Under the pieces are notes generated by a model. That model ran no database searches. It saw only the letters and a program-made list of their open reading frames with translations, and was not told the origin of the DNA. From NCBI GenBank assembly GCA_028288025.1, contig JAQBOM010000009.1:62001-126000 (forward strand): 64,000 nt of DNA, given 5' to 3'. This document shows positions 9,765 to 19,396 of the stretch, piece after piece (position 1 is the first letter of the stretch; every line of letters starts with the position of its first letter). Source of the DNA: Mucilaginibacter sp. Lineage in GTDB: Bacteria; Bacteroidota; Bacteroidia; Sphingobacteriales; Sphingobacteriaceae. A program made the position numbers and the translations under genes.

Positions 9765-10375
9765 CTAAACTAGGTGAATTTCTTATTTCAAAAAGAATAA
9801 GCAATTATAAAAAAATTGATGGGTGGCTCAGTCAGAGCGAAGCGACCGGGCTGTACTTAACGGCCAGTATGTTGCCGCTGGCGGCTGTGATCGTAGAAAT
9901 CGGTAGCTGGCAGGGTAAGAGTACATTCTGTTTAGCAAAAGGGCTCCGGTCAGGAAAAATCTATGCCATTGATCCTTTTAATGCCGACGCGGGGTTTGAC
10001 GTCGAAAGCTCCCAGGTCTATACCGCACTGAAGGGCACCAGGGATCTACTCGATATTTTCAACGATAACATGAAAAACTTCAATGTCGAGAAAAACATCG
10101 TGGTGAAAAAGGGCTATTCGGAACAGTTCGCGAAAGACTTTGACCTTATCGATTTCTTGTTTATAGATGGCGATCATTCTATAGCCGGCTGCAAAAAAGA
10201 TTATCAGCTTTATTCAGGTAAAGTACGCAAAGGTGGTTTTATTGCTTTTCACGATTATTACTCTGACCGGCCCGAACTTGGACCTACCTATGTGGTAGAC
10301 GAACTGGTAAAAAAATCTGATGAATTTATCTTTTATAAACAATTTGATTCATTATGGATTGGAATAAAGCGGTAG
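9761..10375 (+). CDS. Class I SAM-dependent methyltransferase (Methyltransf_24 type)
   Basis: This is a 204-aa methyltransferase with IVEIGSWQGKST as motif I (near residue 47), the acidic strand end AIDPF, and the family-typical DFLFIDGDHSIAGCKKDY followed by GGFIAFHDYY. The IDGDHSY-like block is characteristic of the Methyltransf_24/cephalosporin-hydroxylase-like group found in glycan clusters. It overlaps the preceding GT2 by 4 bp. The acceptor is unknown. Confidence 0.85.
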   Translation: MTKLGEFLISKRISNYKKIDGWLSQSEATGLYLTASMLPLAAVIVEIGSWQGKSTFCLAKGLRSGKIYAIDPFNADAGFDVESSQVYTALKGTRDLLDIFNDNMKNFNVEKNIVVKKGYSEQFAKDFDLIDFLFIDGDHSIAGCKKDYQLYSGKVRKGGFIAFHDYYSDRPELGPTYVVDELVKKSDEFIFYKQFDSLWIGIKR

Positions 10376-10382
10376 CAGGGTT

Positions 10383-11285
10383 ATGATATATGATTGCTTT
10401 TTGCTGAATGAAGAACTTGACTTGCTCGAGCTCCGATTAAACTATTTAAATAACCTGGTTGATAAGTTTATTATAGTAGAGTCGGCGTATACATTTTCGG
10501 GAATTCCAAAACCGCTGCATTTCAGCAACAATGTCCACCGGTTTGCTAAGTTTCTTAATAAAATAAATTATATAACCGATACTGCGGAGCCGGATCTCAA
10601 TTCAGCCTGGACAAACGAATACCGCCAGCGAAATTTATTAAAAAGTGGTTTAAATTTGGCAAAGGATGACGATTTGATCATTATATCCGATCTTGATGAA
10701 ATACCTTATCTCGACCGCATCCTTAGAAATTTTCAGTTAGATATCCCACAAAAAATACCCATGAGTCTCTCCTATTATTTTTTAAATGGTATTCAGCCAA
10801 ATGAAATATGGAGCTTGTCGGTTATTACGCCATTCCACTTTATAAAAAATGTTAACATCGGCAACAGGCAGACATTAGTTGACGACTTAAATATCAAACT
10901 AAATTACAGCGGGTATTATGGGGGCCATTTTGCTTATCTTTTTGGTAACGACATTGACAGGTATATTAATAAAATAAAAAGTTTTTCGCACCAGGAGTAT
11001 AATACAACATATTATCTGAATCCCAACAGGATAAAATATTGCATAAATAACAACATTGATATTTATGAACGTAACACCCGGCCATATGTCATCGGTACGG
11101 AGGTAATTGATGGAGACGTGCTAAAACTTGTCCGACTTTTGCACCTTGATCATTTAATTAAATCAGAAAACAATGCACCAATTATCATGAATCCGAATGA
11201 ATTGTTCTTCGTCATAAAAATTCGACTGAAAGCTATCTTTCACCGAATGAATAACTCAATAGCACGCAGATTAGCACGTTTATAA
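10383..11285 (+). CDS. Glycosyltransferase family 17-like protein
   Basis: The protein matches the bacterial relatives of GT17 (beta-1,4-N-acetylglucosaminyltransferase III family). The N-terminus IYDCFLLNEELDLLELRLNYL, the strand VDKFIIVESAYTFSG, the region EYRQRN, and the acidic IISDLDEIPY near residue 105 are all typical. Length 300 aa is normal. It would add one sugar, possibly GlcNAc, to the growing glycan; the donor is inferred only from the family name. It stands 2 bp before the next methyltransferase gene. Confidence 0.85.
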   Translation: MIYDCFLLNEELDLLELRLNYLNNLVDKFIIVESAYTFSGIPKPLHFSNNVHRFAKFLNKINYITDTAEPDLNSAWTNEYRQRNLLKSGLNLAKDDDLIIISDLDEIPYLDRILRNFQLDIPQKIPMSLSYYFLNGIQPNEIWSLSVITPFHFIKNVNIGNRQTLVDDLNIKLNYSGYYGGHFAYLFGNDIDRYINKIKSFSHQEYNTTYYLNPNRIKYCINNNIDIYERNTRPYVIGTEVIDGDVLKLVRLLHLDHLIKSENNAPIIMNPNELFFVIKIRLKAIFHRMNNSIARRLARL

Positions 11286-11287
11286 AT

Positions 11288-11959
11288 ATGAACGACGATA
11301 TGTACGCCAATAAAGATATGGGCTACTTTGCAAATACCCGCTTCGAATTACTGAAGTTTATACCCGGTGATGTAAATAGGATATTGGATGTGGGGTGCGC
11401 ATCGGGTAATTTCGGCGCATTTTTAAAAACCCGGAAGAACTATGAGATATGGGGGGTGGAACCCAATCAGCAATCAGCCGAAGAAGCAAAAAGCAAACTT
11501 GATAAGGTGATCATTGGCCTGTTTAGTTCCGGGACAGCCGGATTAACCGGCCAGAAATTTGATTTAGTCTGTTTTAATGACGTTCTGGAACATCTGGTTA
11601 ATCCCGAAGATGCATTGGCGTTCAGCAAAGACATTTTAAAGGAAAATGGTTATATCCTTGCCTCAATTCCTAATATTCGTTACTATAGGGTTATTTTATC
11701 GCTGTTGAGAGATAAGGATTTTAAATATCAAAAGTTTGGCGTTATGGATGAAACGCATCTGAGATTTTTTACCCAAAAAAGCATGATCCGCTTATTTGAA
11801 ACCAATAACTATGAAGTGTTGACTATCGAAGGTATTAATGACGATAAATTACCATGGTTTAAATCCTTTCTTCTCAGCTTTCAAAGCGATATGAAATACC
11901 CGCAATTTGCTATGCTTTGTAAATTAAAAAGCGGAGACCAAAATTCATTAGCACATTAA
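11288..11959 (+). CDS. Class I SAM-dependent methyltransferase
   Basis: This is a 223-aa Methyltransf_23-type protein: ILDVGCASGNFGAFL (motif I, near residue 36), the acidic GVEPNQ, FDLVCFNDVLEHLVNP and GYILASIPNIRYY. The DVLEHL and SIPN blocks are typical of methyltransferases in surface-glycan loci. Its TAA shares one base with the next ATG (TAATG), so translation is probably coupled. Confidence 0.88.
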   Translation: MNDDMYANKDMGYFANTRFELLKFIPGDVNRILDVGCASGNFGAFLKTRKNYEIWGVEPNQQSAEEAKSKLDKVIIGLFSSGTAGLTGQKFDLVCFNDVLEHLVNPEDALAFSKDILKENGYILASIPNIRYYRVILSLLRDKDFKYQKFGVMDETHLRFFTQKSMIRLFETNNYEVLTIEGINDDKLPWFKSFLLSFQSDMKYPQFAMLCKLKSGDQNSLAH

Positions 11960-12768
11960 TGCTTTATACGTTATACCGCATATCTGATAAAGGCAACAAA
12001 AAAAACAAGCTAAAGCATGCTGATAAACTACATTGCCTGCAAAATTACATCGGCGTTTTTGGAAAGGAAAATTTAGTTGTATTTGCTGATAATTGCCATG
12101 AGCAGACAGTGGCCGGCGTCAAATCCCTCGGCGTTTATTTAATTGAATTGCCGGGCTTAGGGAATTCGTTATCGTTTTTGAAGATATTGGATTATGCCCT
12201 TGATAATTTTAAAGATGACGACAATGTGTATTTTTTGGAAGACGATTATCTTCATCTAAACGATGCGAAACAAGTTTTACTGGAAGGTCTTGGGATCGCA
12301 GATTATGTCACTCTGTATGACAGTCCTGATAAGTACATCGCCTTTAATAAGGGTGGGTATAACCATTATATTCTGGAAAATGGTGAAGAAACCACGGTTC
12401 TTTTAACAAAAAGCGCCCACTGGAAGATCACCATTTCGGCAACTATGACGTTTGCATGTAGTATAAAAATTTTAAAAGAAGATTATAAAACGTGGCAATT
12501 TTATACCACACAAGACTATCAGGCCTTTCAACGGTTGGCTTACTATCCATTAAAATGGCGAAGTGATATAAAAGTATTGAAAAATAAATTACACGGAGTT
12601 TCTTCCCTTAATTTTAATGGACTTAAGCAATGGCTCAGAATTATTTTTAATCATTATAAAAATAAATACCACAAAAAAAAGCGGGTTTTAATTGTTTCTA
12701 TTCCAGCCAGGGCAACGCACACTGAAGTGGAATTTCTGGCTCCTTTAATAAATTGGAGCTCAATTTAA
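11959..12768 (+). CDS. Putative glycosyltransferase-like protein of unknown family
   Basis: I do not recognise this 269-aa protein with certainty. The opening YTLYRISDKGNKKNKLK, the strand ENLVVFADNC and especially YFLEDDYLHL near residue 94 look like a GT-A-type nucleotide-sugar fold with an acidic metal-binding motif. FYTTQDYQAFQRL further on could be the second acidic site. It lies between a methyltransferase and a GT2, one base overlapping each, so it belongs to glycan assembly. Glycosyltransferase is an inference from the EDDY motif and context; another nucleotide-sugar enzyme is possible. Confidence 0.55.
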   Translation: MLYTLYRISDKGNKKNKLKHADKLHCLQNYIGVFGKENLVVFADNCHEQTVAGVKSLGVYLIELPGLGNSLSFLKILDYALDNFKDDDNVYFLEDDYLHLNDAKQVLLEGLGIADYVTLYDSPDKYIAFNKGGYNHYILENGEETTVLLTKSAHWKITISATMTFACSIKILKEDYKTWQFYTTQDYQAFQRLAYYPLKWRSDIKVLKNKLHGVSSLNFNGLKQWLRIIFNHYKNKYHKKKRVLIVSIPARATHTEVEFLAPLINWSSI

Positions 12769-13748
12769 TGGATATTGCTATTGTTATTCCTGCGTACAAA
12801 AGACAATATTTAGAAGCAACCCTCCTCTCTATTTTAACCCAAACCGATAAAAGCTTCAATGTTTACATTGGGGATGATAACAGTCCGGATGATATTTACG
12901 AAGTGGTAAAGCAATTTGAAGCGAGGTTGAAAATATCTTATAAAAAATTCGCTGATAATCTGGGAGCAACTAATTTAACGCAGCACTGGGAACGATGCAT
13001 AGATATGGCGCAGGATGAGAAATGGATATGGCTGTTCTCCGACGACGACCTGATGGATACTAATTGCGTAAGCATGTTTCGCCGGGCGTTAGCTTCAACA
13101 AATTCGAAGTACGATGTTTACCGGTTCAATAGTAAAATTATCAACCATGAGGGTGTAGTAGTACAAAATAATACGTTGCATCCGATGGTCGAGAATGCTT
13201 GCGAGTTTGCTATTGCGAGGCTGGAGTTACAAAGAAGCTCATACGCAGTGGAGTATATATTTTCAAAACAGAAGTATATCGGGTCGGGAAAGTTTGTGAG
13301 CTTTCCATTGGCCTGGAGTAGTGACGACGCAACCTGGATTAGCATCGGATCTGACAAAGGAATATTTACCATTCCGGATGCGTTTGTGTACTGGCGCTAC
13401 AGCTTCACAAATATTTCGGCCGTTCAGCACTTAGTCAAAGAAAAAATAGAGGCTTCCATTCAATACCTGGTATGGTTAAAAAAATGGATAATCACAAACT
13501 GTAAATCAGATAACACCATAATTTCCCGGTATGAAAAAGCGAAAAATACATGGTTAAAACATCAATTAAAATTGTTGAATAAAAGATTTACAGTTATTGA
13601 AAGTTATAAATTGTCCCTTGCCTTTAATCAACGACTTTTAATTCCCCTGTCAAAGTCCTTTCTTTGGTTTTTCGATATAAACTTTGGCCCGCTTAAAGTT
13701 AAACTCAAAAAACAATTGGTAATGCTTGTAAAAAAAATCACAATATAA
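12768..13748 (+). CDS. Glycosyltransferase family 2
   Basis: This is a GT-A enzyme starting MDIAIVIPAYKRQYL, with the IGDDNSPDD loop and the LFSDDDLM metal site near residue 90. The ATG at 12768 shares its A with the upstream TAA and has a GGAG about 10 bases ahead, so I prefer it to the in-frame TTG at 12753. The C-terminal 100 residues are helical. It also overlaps the next gene by one base (TAATG). Specificity is unknown. Confidence 0.9.
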   Translation: MDIAIVIPAYKRQYLEATLLSILTQTDKSFNVYIGDDNSPDDIYEVVKQFEARLKISYKKFADNLGATNLTQHWERCIDMAQDEKWIWLFSDDDLMDTNCVSMFRRALASTNSKYDVYRFNSKIINHEGVVVQNNTLHPMVENACEFAIARLELQRSSYAVEYIFSKQKYIGSGKFVSFPLAWSSDDATWISIGSDKGIFTIPDAFVYWRYSFTNISAVQHLVKEKIEASIQYLVWLKKWIITNCKSDNTIISRYEKAKNTWLKHQLKLLNKRFTVIESYKLSLAFNQRLLIPLSKSFLWFFDINFGPLKVKLKKQLVMLVKKITI

Positions 13749-14839
13749 TGTCCGGTTCAATATATACCCACTCGAATTTTGAACCCGACGAATTTAGTAA
13801 CGGAGGCTGCAAAAGAACCGCTCAAATCCATGAAATTTTAAATAAAAATAATATCCCTTTTACAATTGCTGATTTTGAACCTCATCAGCCAAAACCAAGA
13901 AGTTTGCCCTCATACCTTAGAGGTATAACCCACAATAAAAGACTCAGCCTTAATTTAAGAAATGATCATAATACAGGCCGGTACATTAAAGCATTTGAAA
14001 GGTTCATAGACAAAAATAAACCCTCGCTGTTTATTTGGGAATCGCTTGCAAATCAGCATTTTTTATTAGGCAACGAATTATATAAAAGAAAAATACCTTT
14101 TATTGCCCTTCCGCATAATCTTGAATCTCTTTTAATTGATAACCATAGTTTTACTTCAAATGTAAATTCGCCAAACTGGTTTACAGAAGAGTTAAAATAC
14201 TTAAGATATCCAAATAAGGTTTTTACAATTTCCCTTGAGGAAAGATGGCTGCTATCTATTTATGGAATTGACGTTGACTATTTACCATATTACCCTACGA
14301 CCGCGGTAACTTCATACCTTTTAAATATCCGTGAAGAACGGGAAAAGAATAAAAAATACGCTACCCCCAAAAAAATATTATTACTGGGGACGTTTTATAA
14401 CAAGCCTACATTGCAGGGCTATGTTGATTTATTAAGCCAGTCGGAAAAGTTTAAAGACATAATTTTTAATGTGGCCGGTTTCGGCTCAGAAATATTAGAG
14501 AGCTATAATTCATCTAACATTAAAATATGGGGAAGTGTAGACACAACGTTATTAAGAGAACTTATAATCGAAAATGATATTGTGCTATTAAACCAACCGC
14601 CCACTTCGGGCGCGTTAACAAAAATACCCGAGTTATTAATCGCCGGCGTTCCAATTTTTGCGAACCATAATGCATCCCGGAGTTATTATGGGTTAGATGG
14701 TATTCATGTTTATCATAATTACCAGGAGCTATTTGATTTAATGCACTCTATTTCACCACCAATTCCCAACATTCCAGCCCCTCCCGAAGCGGCTGAAAAA
14801 AGATTTGTTGATTATATAAAAATTATCAATAGGGTTTAA
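13748..14839 (+). CDS. Glycosyltransferase, GT-B fold (GT4-like)
   Basis: This 363-aa protein resembles GT-B transferases. The C-terminal half has KKILLLGTFYNKPTLQG, the strand FNVAGFGSE, WGSVDTTLLRELI and the donor-site region VLLNQPPTSGALTKIPELLIAGVPIFA, where E of KIPELL stands near the usual E-x7-E position. The N-terminal half has SIYTHSNFEPDEFSNGGCKRT, a GT4-like glycine/asparagine loop. The donor is unknown. It is part of the tightly packed operon. Confidence 0.75.
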   Translation: MSGSIYTHSNFEPDEFSNGGCKRTAQIHEILNKNNIPFTIADFEPHQPKPRSLPSYLRGITHNKRLSLNLRNDHNTGRYIKAFERFIDKNKPSLFIWESLANQHFLLGNELYKRKIPFIALPHNLESLLIDNHSFTSNVNSPNWFTEELKYLRYPNKVFTISLEERWLLSIYGIDVDYLPYYPTTAVTSYLLNIREEREKNKKYATPKKILLLGTFYNKPTLQGYVDLLSQSEKFKDIIFNVAGFGSEILESYNSSNIKIWGSVDTTLLRELIIENDIVLLNQPPTSGALTKIPELLIAGVPIFANHNASRSYYGLDGIHVYHNYQELFDLMHSISPPIPNIPAPPEAAEKRFVDYIKIINRV

Positions 14840-14856
14840 AATTCGGACGCCGAAAT

Positions 14857-15651
14857 ATGAAATATGAAAAATTGGGTTTATTTGCCCGCTTTAAGCGTTT
14901 AATACCCAACAATATTAAACAAGAAGGGAAATATTTTTTGCTTGATTTGTTAAAAATAAAATACTCCCGCAGTAATGCACCTATGGAGGTTTTAAAATGG
15001 CTGCCAAAAAACAACCCTATTACTTTTCTTGATATAGGTGCGAGTATTGGGTCCTTTTCGGCTTGTATTTGTGGTGAATATAAAATTAAAAGGGGGATCC
15101 TGGTAGAACCGGTTTCGAGGTTAATACCCGTTTTGGAGAAAGCATTTCCTGATAAAGAGACCTTCCGTGTCATTAATGCTGCGGTTTCCAATGCAGTATC
15201 TGAAGCGGATTTTTATTATAATGAGGATGCTGACTTCGTAAGCTCACTGCTGAGAATTGATAATAGAGGGGAGGCATTTGCATCTTTTAATTTTCAGGAT
15301 CCTGTTTTAACAAAAACCCAAACCTTGACCTTAGACCATATTGCTGGTGAGGAAAAGCTTTTAAATATTGATCTGATAAAAATTGATGTTCAGGGTGCTG
15401 AACATTTAGTGCTTCAGGGAGGCATAAACACGCTAAAAATTACTAAGTTGGTTTTTACTGAATTCTCCTATAGACAGCTCTATGAAAATTCTTCTACATT
15501 TTTTGATCTCTATAAATTTTTTTACGAGAATAATTTTATTCTGGCACATATTCGTAGCGGTTACGCTTCGCAAAATGGCGAATTGCTCCAGGGCGATGCA
15601 CTTTTTGTGAATAAAAGCCTTGTTGATCCTATTCAAAGCCATGCCGATTAA
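14857..15651 (+). CDS. FkbM-family SAM-dependent methyltransferase
   Basis: This 264-aa methyltransferase has motif I TFLDIGASIGSFSA near residue 57, the acidic LVEPVSR, and the FkbM hallmark IKIDVQGAEHLVLQGG near 170, followed by FTEFSY. It is the second of four FkbM genes in the locus and is diverged from the others. It is probably an O-methyltransferase of a glycan residue. The 3' end overlaps the next gene by about 11 bases. Confidence 0.9.
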   Translation: MKYEKLGLFARFKRLIPNNIKQEGKYFLLDLLKIKYSRSNAPMEVLKWLPKNNPITFLDIGASIGSFSACICGEYKIKRGILVEPVSRLIPVLEKAFPDKETFRVINAAVSNAVSEADFYYNEDADFVSSLLRIDNRGEAFASFNFQDPVLTKTQTLTLDHIAGEEKLLNIDLIKIDVQGAEHLVLQGGINTLKITKLVFTEFSYRQLYENSSTFFDLYKFFYENNFILAHIRSGYASQNGELLQGDALFVNKSLVDPIQSHAD

Positions 15652-16375
15652 TATTGATATAATTATTTTGAGCTATGCTAAAACGGATGAATTAAAGCAA
15701 ACGACGCTCAATTGTATTGAAAGCCTGTTGATATCAGAGCCAACCGAAAAGATAATTTTTGAGACCCTGGTGATCGAATCAAATAAAGACTTGCAGCCCT
15801 ACCAATACCCCGGTACTAAAACGATATACCCTGACGCCCCTTTTGGCTATAACAGGTATATGAATATCGGCATCAATGCGACTAATAACCCATATGTATG
15901 CCTCTGTAATAACGACCTTATCTTTCACTTCAACTGGGCCAGCGAACTAATAGCAGCATTTAATAAATACCCAGTATTAGAGTCGGCTAATCCCTACTGT
16001 GCGACTATTGATTATGATGAAAAAATAAAAAAAGGCGGGAATGTAATTCGCCGTGATAAAAACTTAAAGGTTAACGGTATTTTAATGGGCTGGTGCATTT
16101 TTGTAAAAAGGAGCATATTTAACAAAATAGGATTATTGGATGAGCAGTTTACCTTTTGGTACGCAGACAATGATTATGACATGACATTAAGAAAGCATGG
16201 CATTAAACACGCTCTTGTAAAATCATCTTTGGTTTCGCATTTGTCCTGCCAGTCGCATGACATGTTACTGGATAAAAAAGAGGAGCTGACCGTGGGGCAA
16301 TGGCCGATTTTTCAAAAAAAATGGCAAAAGAAATCTATACTTAAAAAAATGGCAAAATTACTGAGGCCACGGTAA
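15641..16375 (+). CDS. Glycosyltransferase family 2
   Basis: The domain begins MPINIDIIILSYAKTDELKQ, so I place the start at the ATG at 15641 rather than at 15620. The features are a GFNRYMNIG-like region (GYNRYMNIGINA), the acidic CLCNNDLIF in place of a classical DxD, and a late WYADNDYDMTLRKHG with the expected catalytic Asp pair. This is the GT2 subgroup that carries NDD/NND at the metal site, as in rhamnosyltransferases. Length is 244 aa. A 54-bp gap follows. Confidence 0.87.
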   Translation: MPINIDIIILSYAKTDELKQTTLNCIESLLISEPTEKIIFETLVIESNKDLQPYQYPGTKTIYPDAPFGYNRYMNIGINATNNPYVCLCNNDLIFHFNWASELIAAFNKYPVLESANPYCATIDYDEKIKKGGNVIRRDKNLKVNGILMGWCIFVKRSIFNKIGLLDEQFTFWYADNDYDMTLRKHGIKHALVKSSLVSHLSCQSHDMLLDKKEELTVGQWPIFQKKWQKKSILKKMAKLLRPR

Positions 16376-16429
16376 AATGGATTCAATGACTAACTGCACC
16401 AACAGGCAATATAAGATCATTTATTTTTA

Positions 16430-17323
16430 ATGACGCTAACAATTAATCTCTCGTACATAATAGCTACGCGCAACCGGTTGCCATTTTTAAGGATCACCCT
16501 GGAAAAACTGGTAAATGAATTGCAGCCGGATGAGGAAATTGTAGTGGTTGACGGCAACAGCGCCGACGGCTCTGGAGCATATCTGCAGCAGCTTTTTGAA
16601 GAAGGTAAAATCCAGCAGTTTATCTCGGAACCTGATAAAAGCCAGGCCCATGCATGGAACAAAGCCATGCTAATGGCTAAAGGGATTATCATAAAAAAAA
16701 TTATTGATGATGACGTGTTTTGTTACGGGGCGATAAGAAAGTGCAAAGATTTTTTATTAGCAAACCCGGCTGTTGATGTTATCATTTCAAATGATCTGGC
16801 AACCAGGCTTAATGATTATAAAAATGTTCAAAAAATCAGCAGGCTGCCGCAATTTAAAAACTGGAAAAGGGGAATTAATCCATCTTTTACCTTTGGGGAT
16901 GTGCACATGCTGATACGGAAGGCCTCATTGACTTATATCGGCCTTTACAACACCAGTTTTATTATGATAGACTGGGAATATTCGTTAAGGATAAGCTACC
17001 TGCAAGCCCGCATAGTCTATTACACCGGGTATAATGCTCTTTCGGTTACACATGCGCAAAACATTTCGTCGTTAAAAAACATCAGGCTGATAACTGAACA
17101 AGGCAAGAAGGGGGCCGTTTTCTATGATTATAAAGGAGACAGGCACGAGATCAGTACATGGTCAAAAATAAAAATACGAGCAGGCAAATGGCTCAAATCA
17201 AAAAAAGAAAGCGATGTAATTGTTAATCGGGAAGTCACTGAAGATATCAGTATCATATACAATTACTTATATAATTGCATTGCCGGGTACAATAATTCAC
17301 AAGAGTTTACCTTCCTGGAATAA
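16430..17323 (+). CDS. Glycosyltransferase family 2
   Basis: This 297-aa GT-A enzyme shows LSYIIATRNRLPFLR, VVDGNSADGSG, SQAHAWNKAMLMAKG, the metal-site KIIDDDVF and MIDWEYSLRISY. The SxAxxWNKA block places it with WcaA/WbbL-like GT2s that transfer the first or second sugar. Specificity is not readable. The stop is two bases before the next gene. Confidence 0.9.
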   Translation: MTLTINLSYIIATRNRLPFLRITLEKLVNELQPDEEIVVVDGNSADGSGAYLQQLFEEGKIQQFISEPDKSQAHAWNKAMLMAKGIIIKKIIDDDVFCYGAIRKCKDFLLANPAVDVIISNDLATRLNDYKNVQKISRLPQFKNWKRGINPSFTFGDVHMLIRKASLTYIGLYNTSFIMIDWEYSLRISYLQARIVYYTGYNALSVTHAQNISSLKNIRLITEQGKKGAVFYDYKGDRHEISTWSKIKIRAGKWLKSKKESDVIVNREVTEDISIIYNYLYNCIAGYNNSQEFTFLE

Positions 17324-17325
17324 TC

Positions 17326-18375
17326 TTGAAAAGGATACCCTCGTTAGATGGATTTAGAGCTATCTCAATTATATTGGTATTAATTGCACATGCAACTTAC
17401 TCATTTGGCTTTCCAGCCCAATATCATCAAATTGCCATTCACGGCAAGGTTGGGGTAACGATGTTTTTTGTTATTAGCGGTTTTTTAATAACCGGCTTAT
17501 TATTAAAAGAACAAAAATTGACAGGGAAGATCGATATTAAGAATTTTTATATCAGACGAGCATTAAGAATTTTGCCTGTAGCGTTGTTGTATATTCTGCT
17601 TATTTCAATTTGGAGAGTTATAGAAAATATTGATCTCAAAAATAGCGACCTGATACATGCGCTAACATTTACTGTGAATTTTGCGCCCTACCGGGGCTCT
17701 TGGTATGTTGGCCATTTTTGGACACTATCGTTAGAAGAACAGTTCTATTTGGTTTGGCCCGCTTTGCTGTTAGTTTTCAGCAGGCAATTAAAAGTTATTT
17801 TAATTGGCGTAATCATTTATTCCTGTATAGTAAGGGCGCTTGTTCATCACTTTTCTTATCTTGAATATATTACATTGTCGCCCTTTTTTAGCTATTCCGA
17901 TGCCATTTTTATTGGTGCCTTAGGCGCCATTTTCTATCATAAAGAACCGGCAATATGCAAAAGGAAACTATTTCAAAACTATGTTGCCCAACTATTAGCC
18001 GTAGCCTTAATTATAATTTTTGTATGCCTGCAGGATAGCGGCAAGCTTAGCATTATTTCAATTCCGTTCGGAAATTGTATCATAGCTGCTTCTTGCCTTT
18101 TTTTGATCTTTGCTTATATTACGCCCTCCGGTAAATTATTTTTTAAAATACTTAACAGCAAAATACTGGTTCACATCGGTGTGTTATCCTATAGTATTTA
18201 TATATGGCAGCAGTTCTTCTTTAAAAGTGAAATAAGAGTGGTTTGGCGGATGTTTCCCTTAAATATTTTGATAATTTATTGTGTTGCCCTGGTTTCATAT
18301 TCCTTATGGGAGAGGCCCTTTTTGAATATCAGGAAAAGGTTTTCATCAAACAAATTGCAACCGGCCGTTGACTGA
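17326..18375 (+). CDS. Acyltransferase family 3 (OafA-type) membrane protein
   Basis: This is an integral membrane O-acyltransferase that would acetylate or otherwise acylate the glycan. The N-terminus IPSLDGFRAISIILVLIAHA carries the family R and H motif in the first membrane segment. GVTMFFVISGFLITGLLL and FYIRRALRILP follow, and FWTLSLEEQFYLVWP is the conserved loop. About ten hydrophobic segments run to the end (349 aa). No SGNH extension is present. The start is a TTG two bases after the upstream stop, and the family N-terminus begins at residue 4. It is one of three such genes in the locus. Confidence 0.92.
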   Translation: MKRIPSLDGFRAISIILVLIAHATYSFGFPAQYHQIAIHGKVGVTMFFVISGFLITGLLLKEQKLTGKIDIKNFYIRRALRILPVALLYILLISIWRVIENIDLKNSDLIHALTFTVNFAPYRGSWYVGHFWTLSLEEQFYLVWPALLLVFSRQLKVILIGVIIYSCIVRALVHHFSYLEYITLSPFFSYSDAIFIGALGAIFYHKEPAICKRKLFQNYVAQLLAVALIIIFVCLQDSGKLSIISIPFGNCIIAASCLFLIFAYITPSGKLFFKILNSKILVHIGVLSYSIYIWQQFFFKSEIRVVWRMFPLNILIIYCVALVSYSLWERPFLNIRKRFSSNKLQPAVD

Positions 18376-19396
18376 TATAATTTTGTCGAAACGCTTAATA
18401 AAGCTCGGTTTTCAAAACGGCCTTACTTTTGAAGATTTTAAAAAGGATGTGTTTGATATAGAGCAGCTGGCAAATATTTATGATTTTGAAGAATCAACCA
18501 ACCCCGATTTTATCATATTTGGCCCTTATGGAAACGACATTCCCGTCAAAGGTAATTATACCCGGATAGGGTATTTCTGCGAAAATATTGAACCCGATAT
18601 GTCAATTTGTGAGTGGGCGTTTGGGGTGCCCCGCGAAGAAGAAGTCGGACATCCTAACTATAAACGTATCCAATGGCACGGACAAGATCCGCGACTACTT
18701 GTTAAACCGAATGGGTACAATCCAAAAAAAATATTAACGTCAAAAACAAAATTTTGCAATTTTTTATATTCACATAAAGTTGCTTACCGCGAGGCATTTT
18801 TCAGGCAGTTATCCAGGTATAAACAGGTTGACGCTCCCGGGCGCTCAATGAACAATATGCCCGCTATCGATAGTCTTTACGGTGGTGACAAGTGGGAAGT
18901 TAAACGACAATTTTTGTCCAGCTATAAATTTACTATCGCGTTTGAAAATGATATTTATCCTGGTTATCAAACCGAAAAACTATATGACGCCATGTTGTCC
19001 GACAGTATTCCTATCTATTGCGGCGATCCGAATATAGGTGAGGTTTTTAACACAAAGGCTTTTATCAATATTACAGACTATATTGACAATAGAAGTGCGA
19101 TTATTGACTGGCTCGAGGAAATTACTCACAAGGATTTTATCGATATCCGTCCGCAATATTACCATAACCCGGTACACCGGGTAAAAAGGAAATTGAAATC
19201 AATAGGAAGAAGCCTGAAAACGTTTTTGCAGGTCGGTAATATCAATTTCCAGCCCCTCATTGACCGCATTATTGAAATAGACCAGGATAACGATAAATAT
19301 CTGGAAATGTTAGGTCAGCCCTGGTTTAACAATAATACCATTCCTTTAAATACATCATCCGGGAACAGGTGGATAGAAATATTTAATTCGCGATGA
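18368..19396 (+). CDS. Glycosyltransferase family 10 (fucosyltransferase-like)
   Basis: This resembles alpha-1,3/1,4-fucosyltransferases. The core donor-binding block is plain: YKFTIAFENDIYPGYQTEKLYDA followed by SIPIYCGDPNI near residue 210. The N-terminal part holds FIIFGPYGND and the GYFCENIEPD region. GDP-fucose is the usual donor, so a fucose or similar branch is inferred. Length 342 aa fits bacterial GT10. The TTG start at 18368 overlaps the previous stop by 8 bases; a later start would cut into the fold. The stop forms ATGA with the next gene. Confidence 0.87.
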   Translation: MTDIILSKRLIKLGFQNGLTFEDFKKDVFDIEQLANIYDFEESTNPDFIIFGPYGNDIPVKGNYTRIGYFCENIEPDMSICEWAFGVPREEEVGHPNYKRIQWHGQDPRLLVKPNGYNPKKILTSKTKFCNFLYSHKVAYREAFFRQLSRYKQVDAPGRSMNNMPAIDSLYGGDKWEVKRQFLSSYKFTIAFENDIYPGYQTEKLYDAMLSDSIPIYCGDPNIGEVFNTKAFINITDYIDNRSAIIDWLEEITHKDFIDIRPQYYHNPVHRVKRKLKSIGRSLKTFLQVGNINFQPLIDRIIEIDQDNDKYLEMLGQPWFNNNTIPLNTSSGNRWIEIFNSR

